This document shows positions 27,325 through 34,619 of a stretch of DNA of 64,000 nucleotides, one piece after another. Every line of letters starts with the position of its first letter. Within the stretch, counting starts at the first letter, position 1. A program made the position numbers and the translations under genes. Source of the stretch: Nitrogeniibacter aestuarii (GTDB lineage: Bacteria > Pseudomonadota > Gammaproteobacteria > Burkholderiales > Rhodocyclaceae); the NCBI RefSeq assembly GCF_017309585.1, contig NZ_CP071321.1:2666001-2730000 (forward strand), in the 5' to 3' direction. The notes below the pieces were generated by a model. The model was not told where the DNA came from. It worked only from the letters and a program-made list of their open reading frames with translations, and made no database searches.

Positions 27325-28470
27325 TCAAGACCGCTGTTTCGGGTCGTGCCATCTGTGCAGAAGGATCCACACCCCGATCAACGCAAACAGGGCACCAAAA
27401 GTGTACGTCCAGGCCGGGCCGATCGATTCCCAAGTGTAACCGCTCAACAATCCCCCCAGCATTCCCCCGGCGCCGAAACTGATACTGCCATAGAGCGCCT
27501 GCCCCCGCGCCTGCAGCCGCCCGGGAAACCATTGGTTGATCGCGGCGATGGATGCCGCATGATAGGACCCGAAGGTCAGACCATGAAGCAGCTGGGCGAC
27601 GAACAGCACGGCAAACGACTCTATGCCCCAGCCGATCATCAGAAACCGGATGACGGCCGCGACATAACTCACCAGCAAAATCGCACGCAACGAAAATCGG
27701 CGACTCAAGCGCGGCATGATCATGAACATCCCGATCTCGGCCACCACGCCCAGCGTCCACATCCAGCCGACCACCGCCTTGCTGTAACCCGCATCGACCA
27801 GATAGATCGAATAAAAGACGTAAAGTGCCCCGTGCGCCGCCGACATGAAGAAACACGCCCCCAGCACTGCCTGCACCTCACGACGGGCGAGCACTGACTT
27901 CAGGCCCGGGGCATCATGATGATGGGGCGGACGCCCTGCTTCGGGCACGACCATGGAGAACGCAACAATGCCGCCCAGAATCAGCGCCGTCATCCATAAC
28001 TGTTTATCGACACTCACATAATTGAGTGCGTAGCCGATACCGAGCACCGCCACGATGAACCCGACCGATCCCCACAAGCGGATGTTGCCGTAGCGTGCGG
28101 TATCTCCCTTGAGGTGATTGAAGGTCAGGCTCTCCATCAACGGCAGCGCCGCACTCCAGAAAAACGCCATGACGGCCATGCCCGCGAAGACGCCGGCAAA
28201 ACTCGTGGTCTGGAAGAAAACGGCAAACCCGGCAAGAGACGCCGCGGCCGAGAAGCGCACGATAGGCATGCGCCGCCCCATGCGATCCGCCAGCCAGCCC
28301 CACAGGTTGGGCGCCACCACGCGCATGACTTGCATGAGTGACATGAGGATGGCGATATCCGCCGCCGAAAAGGCGAGCGATTGCAGATAGAGCGTGAAGT
28401 ACGGGGCAAAGGCACCAATAAAGGCGAAGTAGAAAAAGTAATAGCCCGACAGGCGCCAGTAGGGAAGCAT
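27325..28470 (-). CDS. MFS transporter, HcaT/PPP-family-like
   Basis: 381 residues from the ATG at 28470 (MLPYWRLSGYYFFYFAFIG), which begins the first membrane helix; the open frame extends to 28563 but crosses a terminator hairpin. Twelve hydrophobic segments and the MFS loop 2-3 signature GWLADRMGRRMPIVR are visible. The LPYWRLSGYYFFYFAFIGAFAPYF opening (quoted in part above) and FLMIGWGIESFAVLFVAQLL resemble the 3-phenylpropionate permease subfamily. The substrate cannot be deduced. Confidence 0.85.
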   Translation of the reverse strand: MLPYWRLSGYYFFYFAFIGAFAPYFTLYLQSLAFSAADIAILMSLMQVMRVVAPNLWGWLADRMGRRMPIVRFSAAASLAGFAVFFQTTSFAGVFAGMAVMAFFWSAALPLMESLTFNHLKGDTARYGNIRLWGSVGFIVAVLGIGYALNYVSVDKQLWMTALILGGIVAFSMVVPEAGRPPHHHDAPGLKSVLARREVQAVLGACFFMSAAHGALYVFYSIYLVDAGYSKAVVGWMWTLGVVAEIGMFMIMPRLSRRFSLRAILLVSYVAAVIRFLMIGWGIESFAVLFVAQLLHGLTFGSYHAASIAAINQWFPGRLQARGQALYGSISFGAGGMLGGLLSGYTWESIGPAWTYTFGALFALIGVWILLHRWHDPKQRS

Positions 28471-28513
28471 GGCCGGCATTTTAACGGCCCACCGGGACGC
28501 CTGCGTGTCAAAA

Positions 28514-28541
28514 CGAAAAAAGCGCCCGCAGGCGCTTTTCG
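28514..28541 (-). terminator. intrinsic terminator after the YdcH-like gene
   Basis: On the minus strand GAAAAGCGCC, loop TGCG, GGCGCTTTTTTC is a perfect stem with six T residues, 20 nt after the stop of the YdcH-like gene and before the MFS start. The hairpin also has a short T-run in the other direction. Confidence 0.88.
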
Positions 28542-28562
28542 AATGATCCGGAAGGGACGGCA

Positions 28563-28811
28563 TCAGCCCGCTTTCTGCTTGACCAGCATCTCATGCAGCT
28601 GATCCTTCAGCAGCAAGCGTTCCTTTTTCAGATCTTCCAGTTCCGGGTCGGTGGCCACTTCGGCCTGAACCTCGATCCGGACCACATGCCGGTTGACCTC
28701 GTGATACTTGTCGAACAACCGTTGAAAATGAGCGTCGCTTGTCTTCAACGCGTGAATTTCATCGTTGTATTCGGGAAATTCGTTATGAAGATCATGGGCC
28801 TGAAGTTCCAT
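28563..28811 (-). CDS. YdcH/DUF465 family small coiled-coil protein
   Basis: 82 residues from the ATG at 28811, preceded by GAGG. The sequence FPEYNDEIHALKTSDAHFQR, LFDKYHEVNRHVVRIE and LEDLKKERLLLKDQLHEML is the DUF465 signature: two helices forming a charged coiled coil. The function of the family is not established. The much longer open frame upstream overlaps aroC and is a shadow. It is followed by an intrinsic terminator. Confidence 0.9.
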   Translation of the reverse strand: MELQAHDLHNEFPEYNDEIHALKTSDAHFQRLFDKYHEVNRHVVRIEVQAEVATDPELEDLKKERLLLKDQLHEMLVKQKAG

Positions 28812-28885
28812 CGCCACCTCCGTGTCTTGTGTATTTGGCTTCAACTTCAGATTACGCCGCCAACCCTCACGAGCGTTGATGCAGG

Positions 28886-30025
28886 TCAAGCCTTGGGCGA
28901 TGGCACCCGCTGATTTCCCGTCGGCGCCAGACCCGCGATCTTCGGCGTCTCGCACACGACATCGGCATTCTGCCCCCGGTGGCGCAGCGCATGATCCATG
29001 AGCACGATCGCGAGCATGGATTCGACAATCGGTGTGGCCCGAATCCCCACGCACGGATCGTGACGACCGTGGGTGTTGACCGTGACCGGATTGCCTTCCA
29101 GATCGATGGATTGGCGATCCAGGCGAATGCTTGATGTCGGCTTGATGGCGACGCTCGCCATGATGTCCTGGCCGGTGGAAATACCGCCGAGCACACCACC
29201 CGCCTCGTTGCTGAGAAAGCCCTCGGGCGACATCTCGTCGGAATGCTCGGTACCACGCTGGGCCACGCAATCAAAGCCGGCACCGATCTCGACGCCCTTG
29301 ACGGCGTTGATGTTCATCATCGCGTAGGCAATATCGGCATCCAGTCGATCATAGACCGGCTCCCCCCAACCCACGGGCACCCCCGAAGCGACCACATCGA
29401 TGCGCGCGCCAATGGAATCGCCCGACTTGCGCAACTCATCCATGTAGGCTTCCAGCTCGGGAAGGATGTCCTTGTTGGGCGCAAAGAACGCGTTGCCCTC
29501 GACGTTGATATCGTCCCACGACCGGAACGGGATCTCGATGGGGCCGAGCTGAGACATGAAGGCGCGAATCACGATGCCGAAGCGCTCGTTAAGCCACTTG
29601 CGGGCCACCGCACCGGCTGCAACACGCACCGCCGTCTCGCGGGCCGAAGAACGGCCGCCCCCTCTGTAGTCGCGAATGCCGTACTTTTGCCAATAGCCGT
29701 AGTCGGCGTGTCCCGGCCGGAAGGTATTGGCAATGTTGGAGTAGTCCTTGCTGCGCTGATCCTGGTTGCGGATGAGCAAGGCAATCGGCGTACCGGTCGT
29801 GACGCCCTCGAAAACGCCCGACAGAATCTCGACGGTGTCAGGCTCGCGGCGTTGCGTCACGTGGCGCGAGGTGCCCGGCTTGCGTCGGTCGAGCTCCGCC
29901 TGAATCTCCGCTTCGGTGATCGCCAGTCCCGGCGGACAGCCATCGATCACACAGCCGATGGCTGGACCATGGGATTCGCCAAAGGACGAGACGGAAAAGA
30001 GCTTGCCAATCGAATTACCGGACAT
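28886..30025 (-). CDS. aroC: chorismate synthase
   Basis: 379 residues from the ATG at 30025 (MSGNSIGKLFSVSSFGESHG); the ORF opens earlier without conserved sequence. The FMNH2-dependent enzyme makes chorismate, the branch point for aromatic amino acids and folate, which connects it to trp and folC in the window. Signatures are FGESHGPAIGCVIDG, RGGGRSSARETAVRVAAGAVA and the NEAGGVLGGISTGQDI block. It ends 74 nt before the YdcH-like gene. Confidence 0.96.
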   Translation of the reverse strand: MSGNSIGKLFSVSSFGESHGPAIGCVIDGCPPGLAITEAEIQAELDRRKPGTSRHVTQRREPDTVEILSGVFEGVTTGTPIALLIRNQDQRSKDYSNIANTFRPGHADYGYWQKYGIRDYRGGGRSSARETAVRVAAGAVARKWLNERFGIVIRAFMSQLGPIEIPFRSWDDINVEGNAFFAPNKDILPELEAYMDELRKSGDSIGARIDVVASGVPVGWGEPVYDRLDADIAYAMMNINAVKGVEIGAGFDCVAQRGTEHSDEMSPEGFLSNEAGGVLGGISTGQDIMASVAIKPTSSIRLDRQSIDLEGNPVTVNTHGRHDPCVGIRATPIVESMLAIVLMDHALRHRGQNADVVCETPKIAGLAPTGNQRVPSPKA

Positions 30026-30095
30026 TCGGGGACACACCAAAAGCGGGGAAACGCGTAATTTTATCAAAAGCCTGCATCACTCACGAGCAGGCATG

Positions 30096-30125
30096 AAAAA
30101 GGCCGGCCGCCAGACCGGCCTTTTT
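30096..30125 (-). terminator. intrinsic terminator of the ilvBN operon
   Basis: AAAAAGGCCGG, an 8-nt loop, CCGGCCTTTTT forms a perfect 11-bp stem with T-runs on both strands, 14 nt beyond the ilvN stop and before aroC. Confidence 0.92.
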
Positions 30126-30139
30126 CCTTTTAAGCAGAC

Positions 30140-30448
30140 TCAGGCGAAGAATTCGTCCAACCGCGTCAGCACGGCATGGTCGGCACCGTGGCGACGCACA
30201 GTCAGCACGTCTTCGAGCTTTTCAACCTGCTTGATCATCTGCTCAAGGCGCTGATCCTCGAACACCACCAGCCAGATGCGACTGCACTGGGTGTTCGGTA
30301 CCGGCATGCACAGAATGCCTTCAACGTTGAAAGCCCGGCGTGCAAACAGGCCGCAGATGTGCGACATCACACCCGGGTGGTTGTTCACCTCAAGCTCAAG
30401 GACCACCTTGACCAGACCTGCCGCTTCACGATCGATAACTGTAGACAT
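30140..30448 (-). CDS. ilvN: acetolactate synthase small regulatory subunit (isozyme I type)
   Basis: 102 residues, a single ACT domain: ELEVNNHPGVMSHICGLFAR, RAFNVEGILCMPV and DQRLEQMIKQVEKLEDVL. The short length and these blocks match E. coli IlvN (AHAS I) rather than the longer IlvH. It binds valine and confers feedback inhibition on the large subunit. It starts 12 nt after ilvB in the same operon, and the leader upstream of ilvB also resembles that of E. coli ilvBN. Confidence 0.92.
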   Translation of the reverse strand: MSTVIDREAAGLVKVVLELEVNNHPGVMSHICGLFARRAFNVEGILCMPVPNTQCSRIWLVVFEDQRLEQMIKQVEKLEDVLTVRRHGADHAVLTRLDEFFA

Positions 30449-30460
30449 GGGTTTCTCTCC

Positions 30461-32125
30461 TTAACCGATCATTTCAGTGTTGGCGGCACCCGGGGGCACC
30501 ATGGGGTACACAAACTCGTCGCGATCAATGGACACATGGATCAGACACGGCCCCGGGCGATGCAGGGCATCGGCCAGCGCCGCCGTCGGATCTTCTGCGG
30601 TATCGAGATTGCACACATCCAGACCAAAGCCTTCAGCCACCTTCAGGAAATCGGTCGCACGCTTGTACTTGGAGGCCATCACGCGCTTGCCGTAGAACAT
30701 GTTCTGCTGCTGATACACCAGCCCCAGCGAGTTGTTGTTCATCAGCACGATCTTCACGTTCAGCTCTTCTTCCGCCATGGTGGCCATTTCCTGAATATTC
30801 ATCTTCAGGCTGCCATCACCGCTGAAGCACACCACCGTGCGTTTCGGTTCCGCAAGCGCGGCGCCGATGGCTGCCGGCACCCCAAAACCCATGGTGCCGA
30901 GACCACCGGAAGTCAGCCACTGCCGAGGCCGACGGAACGGATAGGCCTGAGCCACCCACATCTGGTGCTGCCCCACGTCGGTGGAGATCACCGCATTGTC
31001 GTCCAGGGCATTGGCCACGGCCTGCACGATGCCGTAGTGGGAACGCGGATTCTCGACACCCGGCATCTCCAGCGGGAAACGGCTCTTCAGCCCTTCCACG
31101 TGCGACAGCCAGCGCTTGCGCAGCTTGACCTCGACGCGCGGCATGAGTTGCTCGAGCACGTCGGCCACGTCGCCGTTGATGCCCACGTGGGCGGTCTTGA
31201 TCTTGTCCAGTTCGGACGGATCGATATCGATGTGAACGATCTTGGCGTTCGGACAGAACTGCGCCGCCTTGCCAATGGCACGATCATCAAATCGCGCACC
31301 CACGCAGACCAGCAGATCAGCCTCTTCGAGCACGTAGTTGGTGTACTTGGCGCCGTGCATGCCCAGCATGCCGATGGACAGCGGGTGGTCAACCGGCATG
31401 GCCCCCAGCGCCATCAGCGTCATGGTGGTCGGCATGCTGGCCTGCTCGGCGAGCGTCACGGCCTGATGGCTGGCTCCGGCGTGAATCACACCACCACCCA
31501 AATACAGCACCGGCTGCTCCGCCTCATTGATCATGCGCGCTGCCGTTTCGATCGCGTCCATATCGATCGCCGGGGTCGCGTCACGCGTGGCGGGGTCGGG
31601 ATAGGCCTCGAAGCTCACCAGCTGGGTCTGCACGTCCTTGGGGACGTCGACCAGCACCGGGCCCGGACGGCCGGACATGGCCAGACGGAAGGCCGCGGGA
31701 ATCACCTCGAGCAACTCCTGAGCGTCGCGCACCAGGTAATTGTGCTTGGTGATCGGAATGGTCATCCCGTAGGTATCGACTTCCTGGAAAGCGTCGGTGC
31801 CGATCATGGCCAGGGGCACCTGACCGGTGATGGCCACCATGGGAATGGAGTCGAGCTTGGCATCGGCGATGGCGGTCACCAGATTGGTGGCACCGGGGCC
31901 GGACGAGGCCAGGCACACTTCCGGACGGCCGGAAACACGCGCCATGCCCTGCGCCATGAAGCCCGCGCCCTGCTCGTGTCGCGCCAGCACGTGGTGGATT
32001 TTCTCGCTCTGGGACAGGGCGTCGTAAAACGGCAAGATCGCGCCGCCGGGCACGCCGGCCACGGTTTCAATACCCTGGCGTTCCAACAGGCGGACAATCA
32101 ATTCCGCGCCGCTCATCTGCATCAT
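30461..32125 (-). CDS. ilvB: acetolactate synthase large catalytic subunit (isozyme I type)
   Basis: 554 residues. This ThDP/FAD enzyme condenses pyruvate with pyruvate or 2-oxobutyrate, the first common step to Val, Leu and Ile. Motifs: catalytic Glu in HEQGAGFMAQGMAR, VPGGAILPFYDAL, and the ThDP/Mg motif FSGDGSLKMNIQEMATM with NNNSLGLVYQQQ. An AGGAG box precedes the first of two adjacent ATGs (32125). Expression is probably attenuated through the Val-rich leader and hairpin just upstream. Confidence 0.95.
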   Translation of the reverse strand: MMQMSGAELIVRLLERQGIETVAGVPGGAILPFYDALSQSEKIHHVLARHEQGAGFMAQGMARVSGRPEVCLASSGPGATNLVTAIADAKLDSIPMVAITGQVPLAMIGTDAFQEVDTYGMTIPITKHNYLVRDAQELLEVIPAAFRLAMSGRPGPVLVDVPKDVQTQLVSFEAYPDPATRDATPAIDMDAIETAARMINEAEQPVLYLGGGVIHAGASHQAVTLAEQASMPTTMTLMALGAMPVDHPLSIGMLGMHGAKYTNYVLEEADLLVCVGARFDDRAIGKAAQFCPNAKIVHIDIDPSELDKIKTAHVGINGDVADVLEQLMPRVEVKLRKRWLSHVEGLKSRFPLEMPGVENPRSHYGIVQAVANALDDNAVISTDVGQHQMWVAQAYPFRRPRQWLTSGGLGTMGFGVPAAIGAALAEPKRTVVCFSGDGSLKMNIQEMATMAEEELNVKIVLMNNNSLGLVYQQQNMFYGKRVMASKYKRATDFLKVAEGFGLDVCNLDTAEDPTAALADALHRPGPCLIHVSIDRDEFVYPMVPPGAANTEMIG

Positions 32126-32180
32126 GGTGCTGCACTCCTGAAAGTAAAGCCGGTTCTATTTTGCTGACGCGGAAAATGAG

Positions 32181-32213
32181 AAACCCCCGCCAGCTTCGCG
32201 CCGGCGGGGGTTT
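32181..32213 (-). terminator. ilvB attenuator hairpin
   Basis: On the minus strand AAACCCCCGCCGG, loop CGCGAAG, CTGGCGGGGGTTT forms a very stable GC-rich stem 27 nt after the leader-peptide stop and 56 nt before the ilvB ATG. The U-tract is short (TTTCTC), but the position between leader ORF and structural gene is that of a transcription attenuator. The competing antiterminator fold could not be established by eye. Confidence 0.75.
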
Positions 32214-32239
32214 CGAGAATCCTTGGATTGCCTGACCCG

Positions 32240-32314
32240 CTACGACGCGCCGATACCTACGCTGACTACGCGTACTACGACGACGTCAATGGCGAAGGCA
32301 GAAATTCGGCGCAT
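32240..32314 (-). CDS. ilvB leader peptide, Val-rich (IvbL-like)
   Basis: A 24-codon ORF starting MRRISAFAI and ending DVVVVRVVSVGIGAS, with seven Val codons in nine residues (four consecutive). From memory the E. coli ilvBN leader IvbL contains AAVVVVRVVVVVGNAP, so the VVVVRVV core is shared. It lies directly upstream of the attenuator hairpin and ilvB. Ribosome stalling at these codons when Val-tRNA is scarce would be expected to prevent terminator formation. The ribosome-binding site is weak (GGA about 12 nt before ATG). This gene is too short for standard ORF calling. Confidence 0.8.
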   Translation of the reverse strand: MRRISAFAIDVVVVRVVSVGIGAS

Positions 32315-32350
32315 GAAGATGCGATCCAGTCAGTCAAAGTTAACGTGGCG

Positions 32351-32379
32351 ATAAGAACATGGATGCGAGAAAAACGCAA
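32351..32379 (-). promoter_or_regulatory. candidate ilvB leader promoter
   Basis: TTGCGT and TCTTAT are separated by 17 nt on the minus strand, placing the transcript start about 30 nt before the leader-peptide ATG. The boxes match the sigma-70 consensus only moderately (3/6 and 4/6), but the geometry fits the leader. Confidence 0.4.
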
Positions 32380-32476
32380 GCGCCCATCCGCTTCGCGTCG
32401 TGCAGCCCGTCACATGCTTCGTGCTTAAGGTGACCACCGCCGATTCCCACGCATCGGCGTCGATGGAGCTCTCCAT

Positions 32477-32788
32477 TCAGCATCCTCTCCTTGCGATCGC
32501 CGCCAGCCATTGCGGTCGCCAGGTCAGCGTGAGAGCCACCGCCATGGCACTGGCACAAAGCAGGAGAACACCGAGTACGCAGCCAAAGGCGGCGCCGTCT
32601 CGCCACAGTGCCAGAACGAAGCAGGCACCAAGGCCGGCGGCGCCAGTGCGCCTGAAGGCGGTACAGGACCGCGCCGGCATGGCGAGCTGGCCAGTCACCT
32701 CGCGCCAATGTCGCGGCAAGGACAGGCCAAGCAGGGCGAATCCCGCGTACCCGGCGGCGAACGCCGCGGCCAGCAGCAGCTCAGCCAC
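32477..32788 (-). CDS. DUF3325-like small membrane protein
   Basis: 103 residues from a GTG at 32788 that overlaps the PepSY stop by 8 nt; an ATG at 32836 would give 119 residues but a highly basic, unconserved start. Three hydrophobic segments are visible (VAELLLAAAFAAGYAGFALL, GLGACFVLALWRDGAAFG, LGVLLLCASAMAVALTL). Short proteins of this type accompany PepSY-domain proteins and TonB receptors in siderophore or haem cassettes; the family assignment is by context and topology. Confidence 0.6.
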   Translation of the reverse strand: MAELLLAAAFAAGYAGFALLGLSLPRHWREVTGQLAMPARSCTAFRRTGAAGLGACFVLALWRDGAAFGCVLGVLLLCASAMAVALTLTWRPQWLAAIARRGC

Positions 32789-34322
32789 CGCCCGCCCCCG
32801 TCGCCGACGCGGCAGGCGCTTCGGCTTGCACCACACGGCCCAGGCGGCGCGTCACCATTGTCGCGACCACTGCAATAACCAGCAAGGCGCCATCGACGCC
32901 GGCCACGGCCCACTGCCCGTCCGCCAGGGTCGCGGCCAGATGGTCACCGGTGGTCAGCGCGTTGAGCACCACCGCCGCCAACGCCAGCGCGCCGATCGCC
33001 CACGACTGGGCACGCCAGGCGCGCTGACCACGGCACGCGGCGTGTGCCAAGGCCACTGCCCAGGCCGCAAAGAAGACCTGCATCTCGGCCGTGGCCCGGG
33101 CCGGCATGTCTGGTAGCAGTCGATTGGCAATCAGGAAGGCGAGCGTCGCGACGAGCGTGCCGCAAGTGGCCGCGACGGTCACTGCCTCGACGACGCGCAC
33201 GCGGTGCGCACTGCCACGACGCCCTCGTCGCGCCTGAAGCCAGAACAACAGGCCGGTGACGATCATCACGCAACCGGACAAACCGGCGACGAAGTACAAG
33301 GCGCGCAGAAGCCCATGGCGAAACTGGATGAAGTGCAGACCCGCAACGAAGCGCTGCACGGCCATCACCGGCTGGGCCGTGTGGCGCTGCAGTACCGCGC
33401 CGCTCGCCCCGTCGAAGTGAATGATGTCCAGGTTCATGCCGACCTCCCCTGCCACGCTGCGTCGCACCTCGACATAGGCCGCCGCATCGCGCGGATGCAT
33501 GATGCGCACCAGGTAGGGACGCCCGCCCTGCCACTGCGCCCGGGCGGTCGCGAGCATGGCGTCGAGCGACGCCAGTGCCCCGGGCTCACCCGCCTTCGGG
33601 CGCTGCCAGCGCCCGAAGGCCTCGCGCTCGAAGGCGAGCTTTGGCCGAGCGTCGTCCGCGAAGGCGAATTGCCAGGCAACGGGAAAGTAGATCGAGAAGA
33701 AGATGACGAGCCCGGACAGGGTCACCACGAAATGGAAGGGCAAGGCCAGCACACCGGTGAGGTTGTGCAGGTCCAACGTCGCGCGCGGCAGCGCCCGACG
33801 CGGCCGGAAGGTGAAGAAATCGGTGAACATGCGCCGGTGCACGATCACGCCGGAGATCAGCAGTAGCAGCATCGCCATACCCGCCACGCCCACCAGCCAG
33901 TAGCCCAGCCGAGCGGCGCGCAGGTGCAGGCTGAAGTGGAAGGGAAAGAAGAAACCGTTCGCGCCCACGCTGCCCGCATCGGGCAGCAGCGCGCCGGTGG
34001 CCGGGTCGAGGTGGCGACGCACATCCCTGCCCGCGCCATCCGTGTAGCGCAGCTCGAACACCGGCGTCCGTTCGTCTGGCAGACGAATCGACCAACGCGG
34101 CGCCGCGCCGGCCAGGCGCTCGGCCACCGGCAGCACCGTGGCGTCGAGCGAAGGCAGCTGAGCCGGCACGGACAGACGGGTGGCGGGCATCATCCAGCGG
34201 TCGATCTCGCGATCAAACACCGACAAGGTCCCCATCCAGAAGATCACGAACAGCAAGGCTCCGATTGCCACCCCTGCCCAAGTATGCAGCCAGACCATGC
34301 CTTGACGCAGCTGACTGCTCAT
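32781..34322 (-). CDS. PepSY-associated membrane protein (siderophore-iron reductase type)
   Basis: 513 residues from the ATG at 34322 (MSSQLRQGMVWLHTWAG). The N-terminal helix with W-LHTWAGVAIGALLFVIFW, the DREIDRWMMPATR block, a central pair HLNTGVLALPFHFVVTLSG-like region (DLHNLTGVLALPFHFVV), and later FVAGLHFIQFRHGLLRAL followed by several membrane helices are typical of PepSY-TM proteins such as PiuB/FoxB. Conserved His residues in helices suggest haem or electron transfer. Its position behind a TonB receptor supports reduction of imported iron chelates in the inner membrane. The start lies 1 nt after the DUF3649 stop. Confidence 0.85.
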   Translation of the reverse strand: MSSQLRQGMVWLHTWAGVAIGALLFVIFWMGTLSVFDREIDRWMMPATRLSVPAQLPSLDATVLPVAERLAGAAPRWSIRLPDERTPVFELRYTDGAGRDVRRHLDPATGALLPDAGSVGANGFFFPFHFSLHLRAARLGYWLVGVAGMAMLLLLISGVIVHRRMFTDFFTFRPRRALPRATLDLHNLTGVLALPFHFVVTLSGLVIFFSIYFPVAWQFAFADDARPKLAFEREAFGRWQRPKAGEPGALASLDAMLATARAQWQGGRPYLVRIMHPRDAAAYVEVRRSVAGEVGMNLDIIHFDGASGAVLQRHTAQPVMAVQRFVAGLHFIQFRHGLLRALYFVAGLSGCVMIVTGLLFWLQARRGRRGSAHRVRVVEAVTVAATCGTLVATLAFLIANRLLPDMPARATAEMQVFFAAWAVALAHAACRGQRAWRAQSWAIGALALAAVVLNALTTGDHLAATLADGQWAVAGVDGALLVIAVVATMVTRRLGRVVQAEAPAASATGAGGG

Positions 34323-34323
34323 C

Positions 34324-34602
34324 TCAGCGCACCACCAGCCACAGTGCTGCACCCCAGACAAGCGCTCCGCCGCCCAGCAGCACGGCCCACACGCGCACCA
34401 ACCGCGGCGTTGCAAAAACCCACACGAGCACGATCAGGTAGGCAACGAAGCCACCCATCGACGCAAGCACCACCGCTTCGCCACGCGCCATGCCGAAAAC
34501 AGCAGGCAGCGCAACGGCGACTAGCGCAACGAGCCCGGCAGTGCAGGCGTAGCCGCCTGCCACCGCAGCCAGCACGCGTGAGAAGACGGCCAATCCGTTC
34601 AC
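34324..34602 (-). CDS. DUF3649-like small membrane protein
   Basis: 92 residues starting with GTG 17 nt after the TonB receptor stop. It has three hydrophobic segments (AAVAGGYACTAGLVALVAVA, VVLASMGGFVAYLIVLVWVF, VWAVLLGGGALVWGAALWLV) and the AGGYACTAG motif seen in DUF3649 proteins, which are found in the same iron-uptake cassettes. Function unknown. Confidence 0.7.
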   Translation of the reverse strand: MNGLAVFSRVLAAVAGGYACTAGLVALVAVALPAVFGMARGEAVVLASMGGFVAYLIVLVWVFATPRLVRVWAVLLGGGALVWGAALWLVVR

Positions 34603-34619
34603 GTCAAGGGGGCCGCGGC

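Larger units (their letters stand above)
32126..32476 (-). other. ilvB leader/intergenic region
   Basis: This stretch between ilvB and the DUF3325 gene holds the leader promoter, leader peptide and attenuator described separately. In the part distal to ilvB (32380-32476) I see nothing else I can support. Confidence 0.6.

Noticed and set aside
30176..32167. 663-codon plus-strand ORF antisense to ilvB and ilvN
   Set aside because: Shadow of two conserved genes; product is His/Gly-rich without recognisable domains.
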